Shown: in pieces, positions 35,708 through 44,347 of the stretch
Position numbering within the stretch: position 1 is the stretch's first letter
Layout of the letters: each line of letters starts with the position of its first letter
NCBI RefSeq assembly: GCF_023337795.1
Contig: NZ_JALIRS010000001.1
Coordinates: forward strand, 186,001-250,000
Direction: 5' to 3'
DNA length: 64,000 nt
From: Lysinibacillus sp. BPa_S21
Lineage (GTDB): Bacteria > Bacillota > Bacilli > Bacillales_A > Planococcaceae
Program-made: the position numbers and the translations under genes
Notes under the pieces: generated by a model
What the model saw: the letters and a program-made list of their open reading frames with translations, nothing else
The model's database searches: none
What the model was told of the DNA's origin: nothing

Positions 35708-36366
35708 AGTGCGAATATATAAAAATCTACCTTTATAACGTTTCAATCTTTTGAAAGATCTCTATGTAAAGGATATCTAACCACTTTCACCTTTTAAATA
35801 CAAATACCACGCATCTTCTCTATTTGCCTCGTTATCAGTTAGATGAATTGTTGATGAGAACCATTTTTTAAAGATTTTCAATGAGGTAGCTCTTTCTCTT
35901 GTAAATGGAAAATGACGTTTTGTTGAATCGGATATAATAGGCATTTTAGATTATTATAAACTTTAACAAATTTATCATCTGAAGCTTCTTCAAACATCAC
36001 TGGTGTTTTCATTACAGCATCAAAATCACAAGAGGCTAGTTATGGAGCAGTTGAAGATAAGATAAAAAACACTGTAGTTTCGATTTATATGAAGGTCTAT
36101 ATTAGGGCAGATATTGAAGGCATTAAAAAGAGGTACTAATACGGTACCCCCACTAATCTGTATATGGTTTACTGCTACCCCCTCAGGAACTACACCCACT
36201 GGAATTATCGCGATTTTCTCATTAGATTCAGAATTATTCTTTTTAAATTAGAAAAACCTACGTATCCAGTAATAATTGCGTGAACTTAGCAAGTTTACCT
36301 TTTACTTCTTAACTGTGCGAGCAATCTAACAAATAGAATATCCGGGTTTTTCGAAATATATATGTC
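35708..36366. other. Decayed region at the left border of the glycan island
   Basis: No intact gene. On the minus strand a 44-codon open frame (35878-36012, MKTPVMFEEASDDKFVK...) is followed after a stop and frame change by further coding-like sequence to about 35788, suggesting a broken small gene. A fragment near 36170-36250 also reads protein-like on the minus strand (KIAIIPVGVVPEGV). In between lies a degraded copy of the ddpX/dppA junction, listed separately. Confidence 0.5.
36027..36121 (+). pseudogene. Broken copy of the ddpX 3' end and dppA 5' end
   Basis: This stretch aligns with 48699-48801: shared TATGGAGC, AAGATAAAAAACA, TTCGATTT and ATGAAGGTCTATATTAG, then CAGATATTGAAGG. About eight bases that carry the dppA ribosome binding site (AAAGGAG) are missing, and homology ends after about 13 dppA codons. 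It is therefore a dead fragment of the junction whose intact form starts the operon at 48 kb. Confidence 0.8.
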
Positions 36367-37896
36367 TCAGAGATTTTCTACAGCAGCTGACAAGTTTTGA
36401 CCAAACAAGTTATAAGCTTCAGTGTCAGGAATTTCAGTGTTCTGTGAAGTAGAGATAAATTCATCAAACGCACGGTTTAGATCTCCCTGCATTATCCAAC
36501 GAACCGTATTTGAAAAAATAGCTACTAAGTCGTCACTGATATTTTGGAGCAACGGATACTTTGTGAGTAGATTGGCAATTTGCGAGTCAATATTCAATGT
36601 TTTTGACGACAAAGGTCGTTTCTTTTTGATGTCTAAAAATAGCAATAGTAGCTGGTCATCCGGCTTATTTACGGCACGATACGCGATGATTTCCATTTCT
36701 GTTAACGAAGGATCATCTACATTACGGGTTTTATACCAAGATTGAAAACGTTTAATAATGCTATTGTAGTCTTTTCGTAGAACATATGGTATCATATCAG
36801 GAATTTTCAATAGTAAATACTTCATCGTTTCTTTTTTTATAAACTGAGATAAGTGTGGATAGATGGTCATAAGTATTTCAACGGTCATTTCAGCGCTGTT
36901 GTAGGCTCGATTTTTTTTTTGCGCAAGAACAAGCCAGTTTACAACGGGAGTGCGCAGTAAATCCAACTCCTTATCAGGATAATCGATTTGTTGGAACAGT
37001 TTCTTGGTTTTTTCGTGGGTTAATACATCATATAGGGTTTGCAGTTTTGCATAGTTTGTCAAGGTTTCCTTAAATATAATGGCTATCGTGTCGTTTATTC
37101 CGTTATAGTAGACAACATGAAGAAACTGTTCGTTTTGCGGGCTGATGGCTCCGCACTTATCAATCAGAAACGCGCGTGCTATATCGTCAAGTATACGGTC
37201 GCAAGTAATACGAGTAGCGTCTAACTGATACGAAGAAGATTTTGGATTCATATAGTATTTATGTAATGAGTCTGCGAGGATTCCGACACGGCTGGCATTA
37301 CGAAAGTTTTCAATTGTAAACAGTGTATCTGCACCGTAGTGCATACTTGGCATACGTGAAAAATCAAACCTGCGTAAAACCGACACCTTGTAAAGTTTGC
37401 ACCATACTGTCCTCATAAACTGATGATAATCAGAAAAATATGTGTTAAACATTTCTGGTGTATCTAATATGAGGTTTTGATCCAATCTTCGAACAGCAAT
37501 GAGATCCTTGTTTGTTTCATCGATAAAATCATGTCCACAAGCGGCAACGTCGAGATTGTAATTTGATATAAATCGTACCATGTTCGTTAAGAAATTCGTT
37601 TTATATTCATCGTCTGCATCGAGAAAACAGAAATAATCGCCTTCGTCATAATTCTCAATGATTTCTGTCCAACTATGTCCTTTTTCATGAACATGATTCT
37701 GGTTGTTTCTAAGCGCAATAATTCGCGAATCTTTGGAAGCATATTGTTTTATGATTTCGCCCGTTCCATCTGTCGAAGCATTATCTAATAAATACCAAAC
37801 CCAATTCTGCTCAGTCTGGGCAATAACGCTTTCAATCGCGCGCGCCATCGTTTTTTCTGCATTATAAGCATATGTGTAGAAAATACACTTTTTCAA
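36367..37896 (-). CDS. Glycosyltransferase family 2 with long C-terminal domain
   Basis: 509 residues. The GT-A domain fills about residues 1-230: IFYTYAYNAEKTMARAIESV, LLDNASTDGTGE and the metal-binding acidic motif FLDADDEY. The remaining ~280 residues are helical and unassigned. Cytosolic, probably adds a sugar to a surface glycan or protein. It apparently starts at TTG 37896 behind AGGGGATG. A 206-bp gap separates it from the next glycosyltransferase gene upstream. Acceptor and donor are unknown. Confidence 0.85.
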   Translation of the reverse strand: MKKCIFYTYAYNAEKTMARAIESVIAQTEQNWVWYLLDNASTDGTGEIIKQYASKDSRIIALRNNQNHVHEKGHSWTEIIENYDEGDYFCFLDADDEYKTNFLTNMVRFISNYNLDVAACGHDFIDETNKDLIAVRRLDQNLILDTPEMFNTYFSDYHQFMRTVWCKLYKVSVLRRFDFSRMPSMHYGADTLFTIENFRNASRVGILADSLHKYYMNPKSSSYQLDATRITCDRILDDIARAFLIDKCGAISPQNEQFLHVVYYNGINDTIAIIFKETLTNYAKLQTLYDVLTHEKTKKLFQQIDYPDKELDLLRTPVVNWLVLAQKKNRAYNSAEMTVEILMTIYPHLSQFIKKETMKYLLLKIPDMIPYVLRKDYNSIIKRFQSWYKTRNVDDPSLTEMEIIAYRAVNKPDDQLLLLFLDIKKKRPLSSKTLNIDSQIANLLTKYPLLQNISDDLVAIFSNTVRWIMQGDLNRAFDEFISTSQNTEIPDTEAYNLFGQNLSAAVENL

Positions 37897-38102
37897 GCAA
37901 CATCATCCCCTAAGAATAAAAATATTTTCATAAAACGTTTTTTCCCCAGCTCCTATAGATTATGTGGGTTTATACAGAATGTTTCTTTGTACATTAAGAG
38001 ACTTCTTGTAGTTACCACAAATGCGTGTACAATTTGAATCTGCCAACGTGCATGCGTCGGTTCTATCAATTTGGAAACATATCTTTTGGCGACTGCATTT
38101 TT

Positions 38103-38975
38103 TTACACTCCCTTATCAGCTAGGTAATTCGTCATATATTCTAGTTGCTTTTCAAAGCCCATAAAGTGGTTTGATTTGATGTTCTCACACATACGTTGCA
38201 TAAAAGCGAACAAAGATTTTTCAATATCTTCAACAATTTCCGGTGCACGTTTGGAGAGGTATTCTGCCCGTGTTTGATACATCGCCAAATACTCATCAAG
38301 CAACTCCGGCGTCATCTGCTTGTTATGTATAAACGCCGTCATGTTGGACGAGTGCTTCCTAAAATAATACTTCGCGATATTCCACACAGCTATTCGCTCC
38401 GCTCGCTCAAATACCTTGTAGATAACGTGAATATCGTCCACCATTACATTGTCCGGGAATGACAGTCCCGTCCACAAACTGCGCCGAAAGATTTTGGGTG
38501 GTGGCGCGGCGTTGTAAAGGCGACGGTTTAATAACTCTCTTAATCCCTGTAATCTGTCAAAAACGAACCGAACATTGCAAATGAAGTTCGGCTCCAGCCT
38601 ATCCCCGAAATCGTTATAGCTTCCACACATAGCAATGTCGGCATTCTCTTCGCGTGCAAGATCGGCGAGAAACGAGAGCATCGATGGCTCGCATCGGTCG
38701 TCGTCATCCACAAAAATAACATATTCGCCTGTAGCAGCAGCAAGACCGCTGTTGCGTCCAAACGATGCACCGATGTTTTGCGAAATTGTTAATAGTTTCA
38801 CCCGCGCATCCACTTCCGCGTAAGCAGTACAGAGTTCCGCTGTACCGTCTGTTGAACCATTGTTGACTAGAATTAGCTCATAATCACTAAATGTCTGATT
38901 CCGTAGGGAGTCCAGCATAGCTGGCAGGTACTGCTCACGGTTGTATGTAAGCAATATAACGCTAATAAACGGCAT
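38103..38975 (-). CDS. Glycosyltransferase family 2
   Basis: 290 residues, a single GT-A domain: FISVILLTYNREQYLPAMLD, LVNNGSTDGTAEL and the DXD-type motif FVDDDDRCEP. No membrane segment. ATG 38975 has GGAGAGG at proper spacing; GTG 38981 is too close. Follows the next glycosyltransferase gene upstream with an 11-17 bp gap, so they are one transcript. Base composition is richer in G+C than the window average. Confidence 0.88.
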   Translation of the reverse strand: MPFISVILLTYNREQYLPAMLDSLRNQTFSDYELILVNNGSTDGTAELCTAYAEVDARVKLLTISQNIGASFGRNSGLAAATGEYVIFVDDDDRCEPSMLSFLADLAREENADIAMCGSYNDFGDRLEPNFICNVRFVFDRLQGLRELLNRRLYNAAPPPKIFRRSLWTGLSFPDNVMVDDIHVIYKVFERAERIAVWNIAKYYFRKHSSNMTAFIHNKQMTPELLDEYLAMYQTRAEYLSKRAPEIVEDIEKSLFAFMQRMCENIKSNHFMGFEKQLEYMTNYLADKGV

Positions 38976-38992
38976 AGACACCTCTCCAGATG

Positions 38993-40336
38993 TTAGAATT
39001 CGACGAAAAGCAAATCGCTTTCATCAATACCAAGCGCGATAAACTGTGTCCTGAGTTCTTCCCTCACATTTTGGTATCCGGATACAATCAGGATTGTTAT
39101 TGGCTTGTCACCAGCTATCTTCTTTACAGCGGCAGGAAGGTAAACAGGAATTCCATCAGCTAACATTCTATTTTTTTGTACATCGTTGTCAAAAAAACCA
39201 GAAAAAGAAAGGTTGCTTGCCTCAAAAGCAGTTTTTAAATATAAACCAATATGGCCGGTCGGAGCAATATATATATGTCCCTCTTTTGCTGAAACTTTCC
39301 TGGCTATTTGCTCAATTATATTTAAGTTTTGCACTTGTAAACTGGCAAGGCCCGCCACAGTGCCCTCTGATAACAGCGTATCAATTACAGAACAGCCGTA
39401 GTCTTCCGAGCTCGTGTCCGTATCTTTCAAATCTTTTTGCTCCAAGTATCTATCTATCGCGGAGGCGCTTTCGGCTATTTGTTCGTTGCTTACGGTGCAT
39501 AATGCAGCAATGAGTTGGTAACGAAATTGCTCCATATAGACGCGGACAAAACCGCGCTCTTGTTCCGTTTTTGCCACACAGCGCATCAACAACGTCAAGG
39601 AGTGCAACAGCTTGTAGCACTCCGAAACAGCCTTGGACGGGGGGATCCTTGAAATTGATGAAGAACGCACACGGTATAAGTAAACCAACATGTCAACATA
39701 GTGTACCGAGCGCGCCGAGAGCAAAGTACGGATAGATACGTAGACATCATGGTAAATACTTGCTGACGTCTTTAAACGTTTTATGGACGCATTATAATTC
39801 GCCCGTAATTTTCGCGAAAAAATCAGTCGCCACGTTGCTACATTAAATGGCTGTACTTCGGTTAGGTATTCAAGGGCTTGATCCTTATCTTGCCCGTTAA
39901 TACGTTCAGTTTGATAAAATCTGTCAGTAAAATTGATGATACTTTCCTCTAAAACCGTACTGAACTGCCCGAATAGCACATCGGGAGCACTGCTTCGTAA
40001 AATATTTGCGATTTCGCCATACGCGCCCGGAGCTAACATATCGTCGCCATCTATATAATGTATATATTGCCCCAACGCTTTTTGGGTGCCGTATATGACC
40101 GCCCTGCCGATTATTGATTCACCGGTCAGCGCGTAATATCGTATCTGTTTATTATGCTTTGCGTATTCTCTGCAAATGGCATCACTTCTGTCAGTAGAAT
40201 TGTTATTAACCAAAACGATTTCATAATCATCAAAGGGCTGATTAATGATACTGTCCAAACACGCACCAATATAACGCTCTAGATTGTATACACTTACGAT
40301 AAAGCTTACAAGCGGTCTCTGCCCAGACATTTGCAT
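38993..40336 (-). CDS. Glycosyltransferase family 2 with C-terminal Rossmann-like module
   Basis: 447 residues. GT-A domain first (VSFIVSVYNLERYIGACLD, LVNNNSTDRSD, YIDGDDML). Residues about 355-447 form a second module (YIAPTGHIGLYLKTAF, FFDNDVQKNRMLADGIPVYLP, ILIVSGYQNVREEL) that resembles the end of the glycosyltransferase at 46268 and the beginning of the FkbM protein at 45134. Its role is unknown; it looks like a nucleotide- or sugar-nucleotide-binding fold. Start ATG 40336 behind GAGGTG. Confidence 0.83.
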   Translation of the reverse strand: MQMSGQRPLVSFIVSVYNLERYIGACLDSIINQPFDDYEIVLVNNNSTDRSDAICREYAKHNKQIRYYALTGESIIGRAVIYGTQKALGQYIHYIDGDDMLAPGAYGEIANILRSSAPDVLFGQFSTVLEESIINFTDRFYQTERINGQDKDQALEYLTEVQPFNVATWRLIFSRKLRANYNASIKRLKTSASIYHDVYVSIRTLLSARSVHYVDMLVYLYRVRSSSISRIPPSKAVSECYKLLHSLTLLMRCVAKTEQERGFVRVYMEQFRYQLIAALCTVSNEQIAESASAIDRYLEQKDLKDTDTSSEDYGCSVIDTLLSEGTVAGLASLQVQNLNIIEQIARKVSAKEGHIYIAPTGHIGLYLKTAFEASNLSFSGFFDNDVQKNRMLADGIPVYLPAAVKKIAGDKPITILIVSGYQNVREELRTQFIALGIDESDLLFVEF

Positions 40337-40356
40337 AGTTACACCTCTTTAATGAT

Positions 40357-41451
40357 TCATTTTCCATTATGACCGTTTATCTCTAAATACCTCAAATACC
40401 GTTCTATTCCCGTACGCGTATCTACGGACGGCGTGTAAGCCAGTACTGTTTTTATTTTGCTCAAATCCGGGCAGCGGCGTTGTGGGCTGTCTGTATTGTA
40501 ATGTTTGTCTGTATGCTCACTAAATAAGATGCTCCCATTATATCCGAAGATGGAATTCCCAACGGAACGGTATATCTCCGCTAATTCTAGAATCGTCATT
40601 TCTTCCTTGTCGTTACCGATATTGAAGGTGTCGTATCGCGCGTACAACGCGCATTTTAGCGACGCGAGCGTCGTATCCGAAGAATAACAGAAAGTACGAG
40701 TCGCTTTACCGTTGCTGTACAAGACAATCGGTTCATTCTGCAAAATATTCATCGCAAAATCCGCCGGGGCGCGTTTATCATTTGTATGTAGTCCCGGTCC
40801 GAAGCTATTGAACGGCCGTAACACCGTCACTGGAAAGGCTTTCTGATAATGAAAATTATAACAGAGCGTTTCGGCATACCGTTTTGATTCATCATAGCAG
40901 GAGCGCGGTCCGGAGCTGTTAACGTTGCCCCAATAGCTTTCTGGCGTTGGCACCATTTTGGGATCAGGATCGCCATAAACCTCGCTGGTAGAGTAAAACA
41001 ACAAATTGAAAATACCTCTGCCGCTGTAAAAGTTAAGCAGGCGCCGCAGCCCAACAACGTCGGCGTCCATCGTTTCGATTGGATGCATTCTGTAGTAAAC
41101 GGGAGACGCCAGTGACGCCATATGAAAAATAAGGTCCGCGTCGCCGGCAAACGAAAAATCCTCCTGAATGACATCGCCCTCGCGCACCGTAAACAGGGGA
41201 TGGCTTTCTATTGCGTGGACCCACTTGGGCTTTCCGAAAATATAATTATCAAGCGCGTATATGCGTTTTACACCAAGTATCTGCCCAAATTGGGCAAAAA
41301 ACTGTACCAGCATAAATCCAAGGGAGCCAGCAAAGCCCGTTATTAATATTTTCCTTCCTTTCAAAGTGCTGCGCTCGTACTCTGTTAATCCATCCATGAT
41401 GCGCTGCAAGTCCTCAAGTAGAATTCTGTTATCCGACATATTGTTCACCAT
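40357..41451 (-). CDS. NAD-dependent sugar epimerase/dehydratase (UDP-xylose synthase-like)
   Basis: 364 residues, extended SDR family. NAD motif GFAGSLG at 39-45, catalytic Ser in YSTSEVYG, and the YxxxK pair in YDESKRYAE near 187. The RPFNSFGPGLHTND stretch resembles UDP-glucuronate decarboxylases and related enzymes. The next gene upstream encodes a nucleotide-sugar dehydrogenase that could supply UDP-glucuronate, so UDP-xylose or a similar sugar is a plausible product. Other SDR activities are possible. The exact start is uncertain: ATG 41451 or ATG 41439. Confidence 0.83.
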   Translation of the reverse strand: MVNNMSDNRILLEDLQRIMDGLTEYERSTLKGRKILITGFAGSLGFMLVQFFAQFGQILGVKRIYALDNYIFGKPKWVHAIESHPLFTVREGDVIQEDFSFAGDADLIFHMASLASPVYYRMHPIETMDADVVGLRRLLNFYSGRGIFNLLFYSTSEVYGDPDPKMVPTPESYWGNVNSSGPRSCYDESKRYAETLCYNFHYQKAFPVTVLRPFNSFGPGLHTNDKRAPADFAMNILQNEPIVLYSNGKATRTFCYSSDTTLASLKCALYARYDTFNIGNDKEEMTILELAEIYRSVGNSIFGYNGSILFSEHTDKHYNTDSPQRRCPDLSKIKTVLAYTPSVDTRTGIERYLRYLEINGHNGK

Positions 41452-41496
41452 TCCTTATCTATACCAAATGTTTTGCCACTCCAGTCCAATTAACGC

Positions 41497-42735
41497 TTAA
41501 TTTTCTAAGAAATATCTGCAATCGACGAAGTGTGTATCCGAAAAGGTCTTATCAATTCCTTTAAATTCATCCCAAGCGGTCACAAGTGCGACCGTGCCGC
41601 AAGTTTCGCACACCTCGTACGCTGACTCACAATAAGTAATGGGAAGTCTGTACGTGCTTTGAAATTTCCGCATGGCAAGTGGGTCATAGGTATAGATATT
41701 AACATAACCGTCGCGTATCAATGTTCTGATGATCTTCACCGCTGGGCTGTCGCGGACGTCATCAGAGCCTGGTTTGAACGATAGACCGAGTATACCGATT
41801 TTCTCAGTTTTTTTGCCTGTCGCACGGGCAATTTTTCGAGCAGTCAGGTCTGGCATTTCGTTATTAAGAGAAATTACACCTTCCAGTATTCGCGGCGTGA
41901 ATCCCCGGCTTAGTGCGATAGCGTCAAGGGCAGCTGTGTCTTTTGGCAGGCAATACCCACCGTAACCACAGCCGGGATAGATGTAGTTGCTAATTTCTGC
42001 GCCAGCAAACCGGCTGTCCTCATACAGAATGCGAAACGCCCTTGCCGTTTCGATACCGCCAACTGCATCTGCGAGTAGAGCCATCTCATTCGAGTAGCTG
42101 ATTAGTGTTGCAAGCAAGGAGTTTGATAGATATTTAATAAACTCAGCCGTGTTAGGCTCTACAAAATGAAGCGGCGCGCCAAACGGCATATAGAGCTCCG
42201 CAAGCACACTCTTTGCTGTATCATCTTTCACACCGCAGACAATTCTGTCAGCGTTCATAAAATCATCCCAGCACCGACCCTCGCGCAAAAACTCCGGGTT
42301 TACCACAATCGGATTGTTTGCTCCCTTCGCACGGACATGCGGCGTAACTCGTTCGCTAAGCGTTCCCGGTGGAATCGTGGATTTTACGACAAGCACACAG
42401 GCTTGGGAGACTGTTTCAAGAACTCTGTCAATTGCAAATAGCAAATATTCCAAATTCGCGCTACCGTTAGGTAGACTCGGCGTTCCAACACAGAAAAAAC
42501 AGATGTCGCTCTTATACGCCGCTTCAATTGCACTGTCCACTAAGGTGAATGCTTTTCCGAGATTTCGCGCAAGCGCGTCGTCCAATCCTGGCTCGAAAAA
42601 AGGGACTTTTCCGCCGGATATCACTGCACAGTGCTCTTTGTTAATGTCATATCCGTACACAGAAAAACCTTTGTCCGCAAAACCGAGCGCAGTGGTCAGC
42701 CCGACAAATCCAAGTCCAAATACGGCAATACGCAT
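41497..42735 (-). CDS. Nucleotide-sugar dehydrogenase (UDP-glucose/GDP-mannose dehydrogenase family)
   Basis: 412 residues with all three family domains. N-terminal NAD fold MRIAVFGLGFVGLTTALGF, central domain with VVNPEFLREG, catalytic Cys near 261 in GCGYGGYCLPKDTAAL, and a C-terminal UDP-binding domain with LGLSFKPGSDDVRDSPA. It oxidises a UDP- or GDP-sugar to the uronic acid with 2 NAD+. The ribosome binding site is AGGAGGAG. Two counted lines here are 53% and 58% G+C, well above typical genes in this window, suggesting foreign origin. Confidence 0.9.
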   Translation of the reverse strand: MRIAVFGLGFVGLTTALGFADKGFSVYGYDINKEHCAVISGGKVPFFEPGLDDALARNLGKAFTLVDSAIEAAYKSDICFFCVGTPSLPNGSANLEYLLFAIDRVLETVSQACVLVVKSTIPPGTLSERVTPHVRAKGANNPIVVNPEFLREGRCWDDFMNADRIVCGVKDDTAKSVLAELYMPFGAPLHFVEPNTAEFIKYLSNSLLATLISYSNEMALLADAVGGIETARAFRILYEDSRFAGAEISNYIYPGCGYGGYCLPKDTAALDAIALSRGFTPRILEGVISLNNEMPDLTARKIARATGKKTEKIGILGLSFKPGSDDVRDSPAVKIIRTLIRDGYVNIYTYDPLAMRKFQSTYRLPITYCESAYEVCETCGTVALVTAWDEFKGIDKTFSDTHFVDCRYFLEN

Positions 42736-42984
42736 TTTCTTCTCCTCCTATCCCGCATACAATAGGGTGTCAAAATAGCCATTCTCATGTTCACAGTGCA
42801 CAAAGTTATAATCATTCTAATTACCGAGTATGGTCCTCGGTAATTCAGAAACCTCTTCTAGATTATGGTATATGTAAATTGTAAGTTTTGGTTTGCCTTG
42901 CTTGATTGTTTCTGTGGAACCATGTAGCGTCTTCAATATCCATTTTAACTTCTTTCAGCAAATGTTTTTTTGTACCGAAAGCAT

Positions 42985-43142
42985 AGCGACAAGTACAGAA
43001 GTCTCCCACCTCAATAGGTGGTAGATGAATGCGAATTTAAGCTATTTTTCAGCGGGTGTTCAAACGCCCGCTGAAATAAAGGAACTTAGTCTAAGAACGC
43101 CAAGTCCTGTGGCAACGATTGAGTGACCAACCTCGTGTAAAG
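42985..43142. mobile_element. Probable relic of an IS200/IS605-type element end (omega-RNA-like)
   Basis: Hairpin CCACCT-CAAT-AGGTGG near 43006-43021, then a longer palindrome TCAGCGGG/CCCGCTGA at 43049-43074, then AACGCCAAGTCCTGTGGCAA and GTGACCAACCTCGTG. From memory these resemble right-end/guide-RNA scaffolds of TnpB-bearing IS200/IS605 elements in Bacillales. No tnpA or tnpB reading frame is present. Not verified by any search. Confidence 0.4.
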
Positions 43143-43293
43143 CCTCCGGCGGATGTCATGGAATCGGAAAGGAGTTCTGAAATAGGATGTTAGCCTAAAG
43201 TCATCGCATCCATGAGATAACGGCTAACTGACCTACATCACGTAGGCCTAAACACAAAGACGATTCCGGACGCAATTATGCCGAGGCATAATT
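43143..43293. repeat. Dispersed structured element, copy b
   Basis: Opens with CCTCCGGCGGATGTCATGGA, shared exactly with copy c. Closing stem GGAATCG (43160) with CGATTCC (43261); inner stem GTTAGCC (43189) with GGCTAAC (43222); hairpin CCTAC/GTAGG (43232, 43242); final palindrome AATTATGCC-GA-GGCATAATT (43274-43293) followed by GATT. Blocks are also shared with copy a. Confidence 0.75.
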
Positions 43294-43564
43294 GATTGAA
43301 AGGTGGCAATGCACTGATAATCAAGTGAACTACCAGACCGTAGTATTCTTTATGCTAGTTACGCTATAAATAAGTGACGATTCCGCACAGTTTGTTGCAT
43401 GATGAGTAAAAAGTAATTCGTTTCCGTTGGTACCAGTGTGACATTCTGATTGGTGGATAGCCGCTTTGCTATAGTTATCTTTATCATCCAGTTCATCATC
43501 ATATATACGGTATCCTCTGATGGTTTAGACTATCTCAGCACGATCACCGAAAAGATTGCATGAT

Positions 43565-44347
43565 TTAATCCATCCATACTTTCCACTTCGCATTGCCACT
43601 TGCCCAATCAGCTTCGAGTGCCCCTTTATCCCGAGCCGTATCCATGCAGGACCAGAATTTGTTATGCTTATATACACCGAGCTTGCCATCCGCGCTCAAG
43701 CGCTCAAGCGGGCCACGCTCAAAAATCGTTGAATCTCCATCAATATAATCAAAGACTTCGGGTTCCATCACCATGAACCCTGCGTTTACCCAAGCACCTT
43801 CTTCTTGCGCTTTTTCATGAAAGCCAGTTATTGTACCGTCACGATCATTGATATTGAGAATGCCAAACCGCCCAGCTGGTTGAATCGCGGATAATGTGGC
43901 TGTCTTTCCTGAGTTTTCATGCATTTGTACCAGTTTTGTTAAATCAATGTCACTGACTCCGTCACCGTAAGTCATCATAAATCGCTCATTGCCAATATAG
44001 GGCGCAATGCGCTTAATACGTCCACCGGTCTGTGTGTGCAACCCCGTATCGACAACGGTGACTTTCCATGGCTCCACATCGTTTGCATGTACAATCATCT
44101 TGTTCTCAGCTGTAAAGTCAAATGTCATATCGCTACGATGTATATAATAATTGGCGAAGTATTCTTTTATCATATATCCCTTGTAGCCGCAACATACTAT
44201 GAATTCGTTGAAGCCGTAATGAGAGTAAATCTTCATAATATGCCATATAATCGGTGCGTCGCCGATCTCTATCATTGGCTTAGGTCGTAAATGCGTTTCT
44301 TCACTTATGCGAGTACCAAAGCCTCCCGCGAGAATTACTACTTTCAT
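43565..44347 (-). CDS. rfbF: Glucose-1-phosphate cytidylyltransferase
   Basis: 260 residues. Nucleotidyltransferase motif AGGFGTR at residues 7-13 and LRPKPMIEIG, then IVCCGYKGYMIKEYF and WVNAGFMVMEP, all typical of RfbF. It makes CDP-glucose from CTP and glucose-1-phosphate, the first step to CDP-3,6-dideoxyhexoses. Start ATG 44347: GGAGGT lies just before it and overlaps the longer frame's ATG 44359. The usual next enzyme, CDP-glucose 4,6-dehydratase, is not in the window. Confidence 0.92.
   Translation of the reverse strand: MKVVILAGGFGTRISEETHLRPKPMIEIGDAPIIWHIMKIYSHYGFNEFIVCCGYKGYMIKEYFANYYIHRSDMTFDFTAENKMIVHANDVEPWKVTVVDTGLHTQTGGRIKRIAPYIGNERFMMTYGDGVSDIDLTKLVQMHENSGKTATLSAIQPAGRFGILNINDRDGTITGFHEKAQEEGAWVNAGFMVMEPEVFDYIDGDSTIFERGPLERLSADGKLGVYKHNKFWSCMDTARDKGALEADWASGNAKWKVWMD

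Larger units (their letters stand above)
42736..43564. other. 829-bp non-coding gap inside the glycan island
   Basis: Contains a short stretch like the start of copy a (TTCTTTCAGCA at 42950), an IS200/IS605-end-like section (42985-43142) and structured repeat copy b (43143-43293), both listed separately. From 43300 to 43564 I see no gene or clear signal. Confidence 0.6.

Noticed and set aside
42314..42778. 154-codon plus-strand ORF opposite the dehydrogenase gene
   Set aside because: High G+C in the real minus-strand gene leaves antisense frames open; no family match and no start signal.
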